A stretch of DNA of 64,000 nucleotides from Sporosarcina sp. BP05 (GCF_014282005.1 NZ_JACFTD010000001.1:62001-126000), one strand, 5' to 3'. Positions 54,385 to 63,139 are shown, numbered from the stretch's first letter. Made by a program: numbers and translations. Notes: generated by a model from the sequence alone, not told the origin.

Positions 54385-56583
54385 TTACTTCGTTTGTGCT
54401 AGGTCGACGATGCGTCCCTCTACTTTGGGTTCTACTGTTTCTAGTGTTTTCACGTAGTTGATGAAGTTTTCGTAGTCTACGAAGCCTGGTTCGGAGACAC
54501 GGCCTTCTTTATATGCTTTTTCAAGCTGTTTGAAGCCGTCCCCGCCTTTTGCAGTGAAGTTGGCCGTTGCAACAAAGTACATTTCACTGTCGACGATGTC
54601 CTTGTATGCATCTCCATTTTTAACTTTTACTGACTTAATGCGTTTTCCTTTTTCTGCTTTTGAATCATACGTATATTGTAATCCAGCGACGTGTAAGAAT
54701 GCGCCGTTTTCTATCAGTCCGCCGCCTTCACGTTTATCGGCAGAAACACCGTGTTCAAGTGTTGCTTTTAAATCTGCGCCCGATACTTCTACGATTGCCA
54801 ATGCATTTCCGAATGGCATTGCTTTTAAGACATTACCGACCGTAATGTCGCCGGCAGGAATCGATGCACGGATTCCACCGCCATTTTGGATAGCAATTGT
54901 TGTTTTCGGATTGATGTCTTTTGCTTTTGAAAGCATTGCGTCTGTCATTAAGTTCCCAAGATTCGTTTCATTGTAACGAACACTTGAAACGCCTCCATCA
55001 TTGGATTGACGACGGCCATCAAGAGCAGATAGTGCTACTTTACCAATCGACTGGGTTTTGACTTTCAACACACCGGCAGCAAATGGAGCTAACACTTCCA
55101 ATGCTTCCGCATCAGGTACTAGTGTCGTAGGAGTTGTCGCTGTAATGTCCGTGTTAATTAATTTACCAGAAAACGCATAAATTTCCCCATATTGATTGAA
55201 TGAAACATTTAGTGTACCGAGTTCTTTTCCATATTCATTTGCTTGCACGATGATTGTCGGTGCGTCATGATTCTTAGCAACATGTGGTTCTGCTATTGTA
55301 CTATGCGAATGCCCACCGACGATGATGTCGATTCCTTCAACCATTTTCGCTAGTTCCAAATCGTTGTCCCAAGTAAGTGAATCGTCGTAACCGATGTGCG
55401 TGAGCGCAATGATTTTATCGACACCCATTTTTTCAAATGAAGCTACGGATGCTTTCGCACGGTCGATATAATTTGTGAATTTGATTTCACCAGTGCTGGC
55501 GATAGTCGGTGTTTCTTCTGTAGTCAATCCAAATACGCCGACTTGTTGGCCGTTTATATTTAAAACAACACCATCGTAAATGTGGGCATCCTTATAATTA
55601 GATTCTATCTTTTTAGTTTGCAGCCCTGTGAATAAAGGATCTTTCGAAAAATCGACGTTTGCAGAAACGAACGGGAATTTCGCACCTTTCACGAAGTCCG
55701 AAAGAGCTAGATGTCCGTCTGGCGTAGAACCTAGGTCGAACTCATGGTTACCGAATGTCATTGCATCATATCCTATATAATTCATGAGGGCCAAATCAGC
55801 TTGCCCTTTATACTCATTGAAATAGAGGTCGCCTGAGAAGACATCGCCAGCGTGCAATAGAACATTATTCTTATTTTCCTTACGCAATTCTTTCACTGCT
55901 GTTGCGATATAAGGGAATCTATCCGCATAGGCGTGTGTGTCATTCGTGTGCATTACGAGAAGATCAGTGAAACCGAAGTATTCTTGTGCACGATGAATAA
56001 ACAACGCCATCTCGCCCCGTGTTACCGATTCGTATGCGCCAAAGCTCGTCTGCGTTTTCCCCTTCGTAATGCCCGCATCGACAAGGGCTTCTACATATCT
56101 TGAAAATTCTGTATTAACATCAGTGAATTCTGATTTTTTCGCAACTTCATCAATTTTAAGTCCTGCTGCATTTGCAATAATCTTCGCCGTTTGGTTACGT
56201 GTCATTTCAGCATCTGATCCAAATTCTTTGGCATTCAGACCGTTCAAAATTCCTGCTTCTACAAGTGCATCTACCGCCCACTTGGCACGGCTCGGAACGT
56301 CTTTAAAACCCGAGTCTTTATACTTTCCATTGGGTTGGAAACCGATAGATCTTGCGATAAGAACCGCTGCATCTGCTCGTTTAATACTGTTTGTTGTTCC
56401 AAATTGGGTTGAGTTATACCCACCTGTCATTTCATGAAGAACTAAAAAGTCAACCGCATCCTTGTAAGTCTTGGATACGTCCTTAAATGTTACCTTCGCA
56501 GTGTCTGCGGACGCTGCTGGTACGACCATTAATGCTACTGCTGCTGCTGTTGCTATTGACGATACAAAAAACTTTTTTTGCAT
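54385..56583 (-). CDS. SLH-anchored 5'-nucleotidase, second copy
   Basis: 732 residues: signal peptide (1-26), three SLH repeats (about 28-195) most like those of the S-layer protein (FKDVSKTYKDAVDFLV, GTTNSIKRADAAVLIARS), the metallophosphatase domain (about 205-450; MHTNDTHAYAD, HAGDVFSGDLYFNE, FGNHEFDLG, GGHSHS) and the 5'-nucleotidase C-terminal domain (about 490-700; IQNGGGIRAS, TAKGGDGF). It hydrolyses extracellular nucleotides at the surface. The catalytic half closely matches the 5323-8778 protein, which additionally carries beta-helix-like inserts. AGGAGG lies 10 nt before ATG. Confidence 0.93.
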   Translation of the reverse strand: MQKKFFVSSIATAAAVALMVVPAASADTAKVTFKDVSKTYKDAVDFLVLHEMTGGYNSTQFGTTNSIKRADAAVLIARSIGFQPNGKYKDSGFKDVPSRAKWAVDALVEAGILNGLNAKEFGSDAEMTRNQTAKIIANAAGLKIDEVAKKSEFTDVNTEFSRYVEALVDAGITKGKTQTSFGAYESVTRGEMALFIHRAQEYFGFTDLLVMHTNDTHAYADRFPYIATAVKELRKENKNNVLLHAGDVFSGDLYFNEYKGQADLALMNYIGYDAMTFGNHEFDLGSTPDGHLALSDFVKGAKFPFVSANVDFSKDPLFTGLQTKKIESNYKDAHIYDGVVLNINGQQVGVFGLTTEETPTIASTGEIKFTNYIDRAKASVASFEKMGVDKIIALTHIGYDDSLTWDNDLELAKMVEGIDIIVGGHSHSTIAEPHVAKNHDAPTIIVQANEYGKELGTLNVSFNQYGEIYAFSGKLINTDITATTPTTLVPDAEALEVLAPFAAGVLKVKTQSIGKVALSALDGRRQSNDGGVSSVRYNETNLGNLMTDAMLSKAKDINPKTTIAIQNGGGIRASIPAGDITVGNVLKAMPFGNALAIVEVSGADLKATLEHGVSADKREGGGLIENGAFLHVAGLQYTYDSKAEKGKRIKSVKVKNGDAYKDIVDSEMYFVATANFTAKGGDGFKQLEKAYKEGRVSEPGFVDYENFINYVKTLETVEPKVEGRIVDLAQTK

Positions 56584-56669
56584 GTTTAGTGTTCCTCCTA
56601 GAGTTTAGTTGCTAGTATGAATGACTGCATATTCTATCCTAACAGACTTTTTTGAATTGAACTATAAAA

Positions 56670-56696
56670 AATGAAGACTTTAACTATTTAAGTCAG
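56670..56696 (-). terminator. Weak terminator of the aminotransferase gene
   Basis: Minus-strand GACTTAAATAGTTAAAGTC forms a short AT-rich stem followed by TTCATTTTTTATAG, just past the stop codon. Confidence 0.45.
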
Positions 56697-56701
56697 TCTC
56701 A

Positions 56702-57898
56702 TTAAAGCAGCGGTGGATCCGGGACGATATGCCTTTCGTTGTTCCGCCAATGGGTTACCCATTTTTCCAGCCGATCCATCGCAATTTCGAGTTGGTCGAA
56801 TGCGTAAGCGTAAGAAATTCGGATGTGACCTTCGCCGAATGCTGTGAAGGCCGTGCCTGGGACTACGGCGACTCGGGCTTCGTCGAGTAGTATGCGGGCA
56901 AATTGATCGGACGTTTTGTTGAACTCTTTAATAGAAGGAAACATGTAAAATGCGCCGCCCGGTTTGACTGTAGGGAGGCCCATATCGGTGAGCCTGTTGT
57001 AGATGTAGTCGCGTCGTAGAATATAGTCCGGGTTCATTGCCGCAGGCGTGTGTTGGCATTCGGTCAATGCGCAGATGGCGGCGTGTTGGGACGGGACGCT
57101 TGCGCAAATGGTGTTGTAGGCATGCACCTTGACGGCTTGTTGCATCCATTTTTCGGCCGCGAGTAGAAAACCAATGCGCCAGCCGGTCATGGAATGGGAT
57201 TTGGACAGGCCATGGATGAGGAATAGTTTGTCTTTTAGTACAGGGTACTCTGCGAATGAGCGGTGTTCCTCTTCGAAGGTGTTTTCGCTGTAGATTTCGT
57301 CTGAGATGATGAAGATGTCTTGTTTGGCGAGTGTTGCGGCGAGTTCATCCATGGTGTCGCGCGGAATGGTGACGCCGGTTGGGTTGGATGGATAGTTGAA
57401 GACGATTGCTTTTGTTTTGGGTGTGATGAGTTTTGCAAGTTGGGCTGGGTCCGGGATGAAGCCAGTTTTTGTTGTGTCGAGATAGATGGGTGTTGCGCCG
57501 GCAAGCATGATGAGCGGTTCATAGCCGGTGTAGATGGGTGCGGGCACAATGACCTCGTCCCCTTCTTCGAGAATCGTGCGGAATACGGTGTCCATCGCTT
57601 CGCTTGCGCCGGTTGTGATGATGATTTCAGTTTGTGGGTTGTAGGTAAAGCTGTATTTATCGGTGAAGAAGGTAGATACGGCTTGCCGGAGTTCGAGGAG
57701 TCCGGCGTTGTGTGAATAGGTGGTTTTGTTGTCGTCGATTGCTTTGCGGGCTGCTTGTTTGATGCGTTCCGGTGTTGGGAAGTCGGGTTGTCCAATGGTT
57801 AGGTTGATGGCGTCTGGGTAGTTTATGAGTTGGTTGGCTATTTTACGGATGCCGGATGGTTCGATTTGTTGGACGCGCGGGTTGATGGTGAGTGACAT
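56702..57898 (-). CDS. PLP-dependent aminotransferase, class I/II (PatA-like)
   Basis: 398 residues, fold type I. The PLP lysine lies in HGLSKSHSMTGWRIGF (about residue 235), with supporting motifs NLTIGQPDFPTPE, TTGASEAMDT, FNYPSNPTGVTIP and ISDEIYSE, and the C-terminal GEGHIRISYAY arginine motif. It closely resembles PatA and other aspartate/aromatic aminotransferases; substrate is not determinable. AAAGGGGG lies 8 nt before ATG. Single gene; array F lies about 80 nt upstream. Not linked to the surface theme. Confidence 0.92.
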   Translation of the reverse strand: MSLTINPRVQQIEPSGIRKIANQLINYPDAINLTIGQPDFPTPERIKQAARKAIDDNKTTYSHNAGLLELRQAVSTFFTDKYSFTYNPQTEIIITTGASEAMDTVFRTILEEGDEVIVPAPIYTGYEPLIMLAGATPIYLDTTKTGFIPDPAQLAKLITPKTKAIVFNYPSNPTGVTIPRDTMDELAATLAKQDIFIISDEIYSENTFEEEHRSFAEYPVLKDKLFLIHGLSKSHSMTGWRIGFLLAAEKWMQQAVKVHAYNTICASVPSQHAAICALTECQHTPAAMNPDYILRRDYIYNRLTDMGLPTVKPGGAFYMFPSIKEFNKTSDQFARILLDEARVAVVPGTAFTAFGEGHIRISYAYAFDQLEIAMDRLEKWVTHWRNNERHIVPDPPLL

Positions 57899-57979
57899 GG
57901 TGGTTCCCCCTTTTTGATTGGTGGGTAGTAGTATATGCGGGATATCGGCGGATGATTTCCGGGTGTTTCTTGGGGGTGA

Positions 57980-58166
57980 TTGGAGATTATAGCGGGTTCG
58001 TTGGACACTTTTGTTGATTGGTTGGACACTTCGCGAGTTCGTTGGACACTTTTGTTGATTGGTTGGACACTATTGCGGGTTCGTTGGACACTTTTGTTGA
58101 TTGGTTGGACACTTCGCGAGTTCGTTGGACACTTTTGTTGATTGGTTGAACACTTCGCGAGTTCGA
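57980..58166 (+). repeat. TTGGACACTT tandem array F (9 units, 20/21-nt mix)
   Basis: Units start at 57980, 58001, 58022, 58042, 58063, 58084, 58105, 58125 and 58146, giving spacings 21,21,20,21,21,21,20,21. Two unit types alternate: one ending TTTGTTGATTGG (21 nt) and one ending TCGCGAGTTCG (20 nt) or TTGCGGGTTCG (21 nt), so the recent amplification unit is a dimer of 41-42 nt. The array begins 22 nt beyond the terminator of the EamA gene. Confidence 0.95.
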
Positions 58167-58180
58167 TGATTTGAGAGCAG

Positions 58181-58210
58181 AAAAAAAGCCATCCAGTATT
58201 CTGGACGGCG
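58181..58210 (-). terminator. Intrinsic terminator of EamA transporter gene
   Basis: GCCGTCCAG pairs with CTGGATGGC (one G-U) and is followed by TTTTTTTCTG on the minus strand. Confidence 0.85.
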
Positions 58211-58252
58211 GATTGAGTAGTGAATGTGGAAATAGATAGTTTAATTAGTGAA

Positions 58253-59164
58253 CTAGACAACGTCCTCGCTGCGTGCACGACGTTTTTTCCATAGATCTTC
58301 TGCGGCGCCGGAACCTAATATAACGCCGGCGATGATAAGGAATAGGCCGATTAGATGGCGATAGGTGATGATTTCGCCGAGGAACAGGGCTGACCCAGCC
58401 AAGGAGAACATGGTGTTGAAATTGATGAAGATGGCGGCTTTGGATGGGCCGACTTTTCCTACGGAGTAGTTGTAAAGCATGTGTCCGACGGCCGTGCCGA
58501 TGATGCCACTTGCTGCGAATCCTAGCCAAAACAGGGGTGGTACGTTGGCGAATGCTTTGATTTCGCCAGGTTCTTGGATCAGGCTGATGATGAATAATAC
58601 AGCACTACCGACGACCATCATATAAGCGGTCATGATGCGCGGATCGAGCGTTTTGGCTGCTTTGGCGATGACTAGGAATGATAGCACTTGTGCCGCGATT
58701 GATAGGAATACGAATACATCGCCTAATGCGAGGCCGCCTATTCCCCCGCCAGCGAGGACGACGGAGCTAACGCCAATTAGGCCGATTATGAAGCCGAGCC
58801 ATTGCACTTTTGATGGTGAGTTACGCATGATTAGAGAAACTGATATTGCTGTCAGGACGGGACCTAGGCCAAGAATTAGTCCTGCGTTTGTACCGGATGT
58901 ACGGAAAAGTCCCATGTTTAGGAAATAGTGATGGAGGACGACGTTGAGCATTGCTCCTCCGATTATGTATTTCCATTCTTTTTTCGTTGGCAGACGAAGC
59001 ATTTTGAATGCGCCTAGGATGATGAACACGGACACACCTGCGAGCAAGATACGGAAGGTTGTCATGGTGACAGGTCCGACAAATGTGAGCAGGTACTTGA
59101 GGAGTGGCAGATTGAATCCCCAGATGAGCATCGCGGTGGTGAGAAGTGCGTATATTTTCCACAT
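58253..59164 (-). CDS. EamA/DMT-family transporter
   Basis: 303 residues with ten predicted membrane helices in two homologous EamA halves (about 5-135 and 150-285). Typical motifs are WGFNLPLLKYLL near the start, FRTSGTNAGLILGLGPVLTA, and in the second half GHMLYNYSVGKVGPSKAAIF and FLGEIITYRHLIGLFLIIAG. Such drug/metabolite exporters usually export amino acids or small metabolites; substrate unknown. The C-terminus is basic and cytoplasmic. AAAGGAGGG lies 9 nt before ATG. Confidence 0.92.
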   Translation of the reverse strand: MWKIYALLTTAMLIWGFNLPLLKYLLTFVGPVTMTTFRILLAGVSVFIILGAFKMLRLPTKKEWKYIIGGAMLNVVLHHYFLNMGLFRTSGTNAGLILGLGPVLTAISVSLIMRNSPSKVQWLGFIIGLIGVSSVVLAGGGIGGLALGDVFVFLSIAAQVLSFLVIAKAAKTLDPRIMTAYMMVVGSAVLFIISLIQEPGEIKAFANVPPLFWLGFAASGIIGTAVGHMLYNYSVGKVGPSKAAIFINFNTMFSLAGSALFLGEIITYRHLIGLFLIIAGVILGSGAAEDLWKKRRARSEDVV

Positions 59165-59297
59165 GGGCCTATTCCCTCCTTTGGTATGGTGATTTGTTGA
59201 TGGTTAGATGGTAGTTCGAAACGTTGAAGGGTTAGTTGGCAACGTTTTGTTCGAAGTTAACAATATATGCCGTGGACTTTGAAACATTTTATTCTAA

Positions 59298-59338
59298 GTA
59301 AAACAACGTATGCCTAAGACTAGGCAACGTTGTTTTTT
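59298..59338 (-). terminator. Intrinsic terminator of gamma-glutamyltransferase gene
   Basis: AAAACAACGT / ACGTTGTTTT outer stem plus TGCCTA/TAGGCA inner stem, with a T-run on the minus strand 3' side. Confidence 0.8.
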
Positions 59339-59397
59339 GTTGGGCTTGATGATGCCTAAGTATACACCTTTTTAGGAGGTGGCGGTTCGATGAGAAT

Positions 59398-61002
59398 CTA
59401 CCAGACGGCGATTGCTCCGTCTGTTCTTGATTCGGTTCCGCCTGATAGGATGCCGGTTTCGGGATTGCGCCAGATGATTTGGCCGCGGCCGAATGAGCCG
59501 GAGTCTAGGGTTGGCTGGATTTGGTGACCGAGTCTGGTTAGTGCTTGGGCGAGATGGTTCGGGAAGCCCGGTTCAACGTGGACTAGGTTGTCTTTTATCC
59601 ACTGCCAACGTGGTGCGTCGAGGGCTGCTTGTGGATTTAGTTTGTAATCAATGGTGTTGATGGCTACTTGGAAATGGCCTTGCGGTTGCATGTATCCGCC
59701 CATGATGCCGAATGGTCCGACTGCCTGGCCATTTTTTGTTAGGAAGCCTGGGATGATGGTGTGAAATGTTCGTTTGCCTGGTTTGAGTGCATTTGGGTGA
59801 TTCGGGTCTAGTGAAAAGTCGGCGCCACGGTTTTGGAGCGCGATTCCTGTGCCGGGAATGACGATACCGGATCCGAAGCCCATGTAATTTGATTGGATGA
59901 AGGATACCATGTTGCCTTCCCCGTCTGCGGTCGCTAAGTAAACTGTGCCGCCTTTTGGTAGTTCGTATGGTTCTGGGTGCGTTGCGGTTGCTGCGATTTT
60001 GGCGGCACGTTGTTGTGCGTACGCTTTAGATAGTAGGTGTTCGGGTTTGATTGGCATAGCTGATGGTTCGGTAATAAATGCTTGTCCGTCTGTGAATGCA
60101 AGCTTCATAGACTCAATTTGTTCGTGAAGGGATTGCGTGTCGTGCGGCACTGGGCTGTTCATTTCCGATAGGATGTTTAGTGCCATTAATGCGATCATGC
60201 CTTGGCCGTTTGGTGGAATTTCGTGAACGTCGTAGCCGCGGTAGTTTGTTGAGACGGGTTTGACCCATTCTGGCTGGTAGTTTGCCAGGTCGGATTTTGT
60301 GAGATAACCGCCGTGTTGTTGCATGAATGCGTCGATTTTGTCGGCGAGTTCCCCTGTGTAGAAGGATTCTGCGTTTGATGCCCCAATGGATTGAAGTGTG
60401 GCGGCGTGATCTGGTGATTTCCATAGTTCGCCGATTTCTGGTGCTCTGCCGTCGGGTGCGAATGTTGTGAACCATGCGTCGAATTCTTCTGTGGTGAATG
60501 AAGTGCTGTATTTTTTGTAGGCTAGGTTCCAGTATTTCCCGAGTATTGGTGTGAGCGGGTAGCCTTCTTCGGCGTAGCGGATGGCTGGTTCGAGTGATTC
60601 TTTTAATGGAAGATTTCCAAATTTGCGTGCGAGTTCTGCCCAGGCGGCTGGTACACCCGGGACTGTGATTGGCGTTAGGCCGTGGACAGGCATTTTGTCG
60701 TGTCCTTGTGCTTTTACAGCGTCAATTGTGAGTGCTTGCGGCGCTGGGCCTGATGCGTTGAGGCCGTGGAGTTTATTGTTAACCCAGACGAGTGCGAATG
60801 CGTCGCCGCCGATGCCATTTGAAGTAGGTTCGACGACGGTAAGTGCGGCGGCTGTTGCGATTGCCGCGTCGATCGCATTGCCTCCCCTTCGCATAATTTC
60901 AATGCCAGCTTGTGCGGCGAGTGGCTGTGATGTTGCGACCATGCCGTTTTTTGCGAAGACGGTGTGGCGCGTTGATGGATGTGGGTTGTATAGGTAGTCC
61001 AT
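59398..61002 (-). CDS. Gamma-glutamyltransferase family protein (YwrD-like)
   Basis: 534 residues of the Ntn-hydrolase gamma-glutamyltranspeptidase family. N-terminal motifs are GMVATSQPLAAQAG, MRRGGNAIDAAIATAAAL and SNGIGGDAFALVW; the central PPNGQGMIALMALNIL is followed by GGTVYLATADGEGNMVSFIQ, which should hold the autoprocessing threonine, and by GTGIALQNRGADFS and GIMGGYMQPQGH. No signal peptide is evident, as in YwrD, so it may be cytoplasmic. It could transfer or hydrolyse gamma-glutamyl groups; the exact substrate is unknown. ATG 61002 is chosen because AAAGGGGG lies 8 nt upstream; the longer frame from 61044 runs through that site. Confidence 0.9.
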   Translation of the reverse strand: MDYLYNPHPSTRHTVFAKNGMVATSQPLAAQAGIEIMRRGGNAIDAAIATAAALTVVEPTSNGIGGDAFALVWVNNKLHGLNASGPAPQALTIDAVKAQGHDKMPVHGLTPITVPGVPAAWAELARKFGNLPLKESLEPAIRYAEEGYPLTPILGKYWNLAYKKYSTSFTTEEFDAWFTTFAPDGRAPEIGELWKSPDHAATLQSIGASNAESFYTGELADKIDAFMQQHGGYLTKSDLANYQPEWVKPVSTNYRGYDVHEIPPNGQGMIALMALNILSEMNSPVPHDTQSLHEQIESMKLAFTDGQAFITEPSAMPIKPEHLLSKAYAQQRAAKIAATATHPEPYELPKGGTVYLATADGEGNMVSFIQSNYMGFGSGIVIPGTGIALQNRGADFSLDPNHPNALKPGKRTFHTIIPGFLTKNGQAVGPFGIMGGYMQPQGHFQVAINTIDYKLNPQAALDAPRWQWIKDNLVHVEPGFPNHLAQALTRLGHQIQPTLDSGSFGRGQIIWRNPETGILSGGTESRTDGAIAVW

Positions 61003-61135
61003 TGGTGGTTCCCCCTTTGGTGTTGGATTGTTCTGTGAGTTCATTATACTGGAGATGGAGGTGTTTAGGGAGGCGAAGTTTTTTTTTGGGGGTGCTCGGT
61101 TGAAGACGTTATATAATCACTCCCCATTTCATCCC

Positions 61136-61168
61136 ACACAAAAACCGCCTACAAGAGGCGGTTTTCTA
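61136..61168 (-). terminator. Intrinsic terminator of polysaccharide deacetylase gene
   Basis: AAAACCGCCT / AGGCGGTTTT stem with an ACAAG loop, directly beyond the stop codon. Confidence 0.85.
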
Positions 61169-61169
61169 G

Positions 61170-62330
61170 TTACAATGTGGTGTCACTTAAGAAGTTTTGG
61201 ATGATATGGTGCTCGGGTTCGTATGTTTTGATAGTATAGCCTTCTTTTTGTAGCCATTGGATAATTTCTGGTAAGGCTTTTGATGTTTGACTGCGGTCAT
61301 GTAGCAGGACGATAATGTTACGGTCGCCGGATTTATTGGCTTTATCAACACCGTCACGGACGTTTTTGACGATTTTGTCAGCCTCTTTGTCGGTGTATTT
61401 CCAGTCATTGGAGTCGACGTCCCAGTCCCACATTTTATAGTCATTTTGGTTAAGCTGTTTTTTCATGGCCGGTGTGACGTGTGGTTTACTTCCGTATGGG
61501 ACACGGATTAGTTTAGCTTCATTGCCGGTCATTTTGTTGATGAGTTCGGCTCCCTCGTTCATTTCATCGATAAATGATTTTGTGGATTTATATACTTGGT
61601 CTTTGTCGTGCGTCATGCTGTGCGTGCCGATGTAGTGACCGTCGCCGGAAACTGCTTTAACGATTTTCTCGTTGTTTTTCATGTGTTTTCCTAGGAAGAA
61701 GAATGTACCTTGGACGTTGTATTTTTTTAGTGTTGCGTTGTTAATTGTTGTGAATTTATTGGGGCCGTCATCAAAGGTCAAGTAGACAGTCGTGGCGGAT
61801 TTCGTGCCGGGTTTTGTCGGCTTAACTGGTGGTTTGGCTGGCTGTTTTTTATCCAACAATTGTTTAACATGTTTTTCGTAATCCGCATGACTCATATGCT
61901 CGTAGTCATCCCGATAAATACGAAGCATTTGAAGTTTTTGGAAGTATTCTACTTTGAAACCCATCTCTATGGCGACGTCTTTCGCACTGATATAGAGCGT
62001 ACCGTTGACGCCGACGATTGGAGACCAACTGAGTTCGACACCGTCTTTCGATGTCAGTTTCGTGGATTGGTCATAACTGATTACGATGCCCTGTTTTCGA
62101 AGATAAGTTACGCCTTCTTCTTGTTCCACTGAAATGTAAAGAATTTTTGTAATTTCGCTAAGTCGGATCTTCATATCGTTGTCGATAACCAGGACGTCTT
62201 TAACGTCCAATAATCGATCATGAAGCCCTATGTAATGTGTTGGCTCGTTTGCCGCTGCTTCGCCTATCGTTGTACCGAAAACTACACTTAAAACTGCCGC
62301 CATACAGATTGCCCACATATTTTTCCCCAC
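61170..62330 (-). CDS. Secreted polysaccharide deacetylase with copper-amine-oxidase-like N-domain
   Basis: 386 residues: signal peptide (1-27), a copper amine oxidase N-terminal-like domain (about 32-145), a Lys/Pro linker (KKQPAKPPVKPTKPG) and a NodB domain (about 178-375). The five CE4 motifs are present: TFDDGP, GTHSMTHD, RVPYGSK, DWDVDSNDW and VLLHD, so the metal-binding Asp-His-His set is intact. It probably deacetylates peptidoglycan or wall polymer. It is the only wall enzyme here without SLH; the N-domain may replace it. GTG 62330 (GGGGG 8 nt upstream) and ATG 62318 (GAGGTGGGG 6 nt upstream) are both plausible starts. Confidence 0.9.
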   Translation of the reverse strand: MGKNMWAICMAAVLSVVFGTTIGEAAANEPTHYIGLHDRLLDVKDVLVIDNDMKIRLSEITKILYISVEQEEGVTYLRKQGIVISYDQSTKLTSKDGVELSWSPIVGVNGTLYISAKDVAIEMGFKVEYFQKLQMLRIYRDDYEHMSHADYEKHVKQLLDKKQPAKPPVKPTKPGTKSATTVYLTFDDGPNKFTTINNATLKKYNVQGTFFFLGKHMKNNEKIVKAVSGDGHYIGTHSMTHDKDQVYKSTKSFIDEMNEGAELINKMTGNEAKLIRVPYGSKPHVTPAMKKQLNQNDYKMWDWDVDSNDWKYTDKEADKIVKNVRDGVDKANKSGDRNIIVLLHDRSQTSKALPEIIQWLQKEGYTIKTYEPEHHIIQNFLSDTTL

Positions 62331-62428
62331 CTCGATTTCCCCCTTTCCATCCGCTTATTTATCTGCCTTGATCATCGTAAAAATCTTCCACCAATCATAG
62401 CCGACTTAGTAGATTATGCGAGCGTTAT

Positions 62429-63046
62429 TTAAAGATGCTTTTCTGTGCAATATTGGTAAATAGCCGCTGTTGCTAGGCAATCGCCAATGGCATCGTGGGC
62501 GTCATGTTCGAGCTGCAAAAACTCGGTCAAAGTCGTCAATTTGTGGTTCGGAGCTTCGGTGATCTTTTTTCTAGCAAGCTTGACGGTGTCGATGACGATA
62601 TACTCAGGAATGCTTATGCCGTCGATGTTGTCGAGCGCATAAAGAAAACCCATATCAAACGATGCATTGTGAGCAATGATTGGTAAATCTCCGATAAATT
62701 CGAGCAGTTCTCCAATTTTTTGCTCGATACTTGGTGCCCATTCGACCATTTCGTTTGAGATGCCTGTGAGTCGTGTTATTACCTCTGATATATGACGGAA
62801 GGGATTGATGAATGTATTAAACATATCTTTCACTTCATGATTCACATACTTGATAGCGCCAATTTGAATGATTTTATCAGCACCAGCACGCAAACCCGTC
62901 GTTTCAAAATCGAGTACAATATAGTCTTCCACTAATTTGGATGATGATTTATATTTCTTATCTTTTGCGGCTCTTCTTGCTCCCCAGTTTTGTTGCTTCG
63001 GTTTTTTTTTAAGTAATTCAATTGCTTCTGTATTCCAGTTTGCCAT
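62429..63046 (-). CDS. DEDDh 3'-5' exonuclease (DnaQ/PolC-type)
   Basis: 205 residues. After a basic N-terminal region of about 40 residues (LLKKKPKQQNWGARRAAKDK) comes an RNase T/DnaQ exonuclease domain (about 42-203). The catalytic residues are in VLDFETTG (Asp, Glu), IIAHNASFDMGFL (Asp) and HDAIGDC (His, Asp). It resembles the epsilon-like proofreading domain of PolC and stand-alone DnaQ-family exonucleases with a role in DNA repair or RNA processing. No signal peptide. AAAGGAAG precedes ATG. Apparently unrelated to the surface cluster. Confidence 0.92.
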   Translation of the reverse strand: MANWNTEAIELLKKKPKQQNWGARRAAKDKKYKSSSKLVEDYIVLDFETTGLRAGADKIIQIGAIKYVNHEVKDMFNTFINPFRHISEVITRLTGISNEMVEWAPSIEQKIGELLEFIGDLPIIAHNASFDMGFLYALDNIDGISIPEYIVIDTVKLARKKITEAPNHKLTTLTEFLQLEHDAHDAIGDCLATAAIYQYCTEKHL

Positions 63047-63139
63047 GGGCGCACTTCCTTTTTTTAGGTATTTTAACGGTGTTTAGTAGTAATTCTTCTT
63101 AACTGTTTAATACCCTTTTTTTCAGCGCTTAACCTTTAT

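Noticed and set aside
57235..57795. 186- and 131-codon frames overlapping the aminotransferase gene
   Set aside because: The true frame has all PLP aminotransferase motifs; these are low-complexity alternate frames in a region with strong third-position bias.
57980..58166. CRISPR array
   Set aside because: Units are tandem, with no unique spacers of 30-40 nt; conserved core and variable part together are only 20-21 nt, and no cas genes are present.
57838..58278. 146-codon minus-strand frame across array F
   Set aside because: The peptide repeat changes frame within the array (PTN to QPIN to SNQ types) because of 20-nt units. It also overlaps the EamA 3' end, its terminator and the aminotransferase start.
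59388..59528. Plus-strand short ORF with a strong AGGAGGTGG site, antisense to the gamma-glutamyltransferase 3' end
   Set aside because: The codons run over the conserved end of the opposite gene, and the 46-residue product (MRIYQTAIAPSVLDSVPPDR...) has no features of its own. The site is kept in mind only as a possible antisense start.
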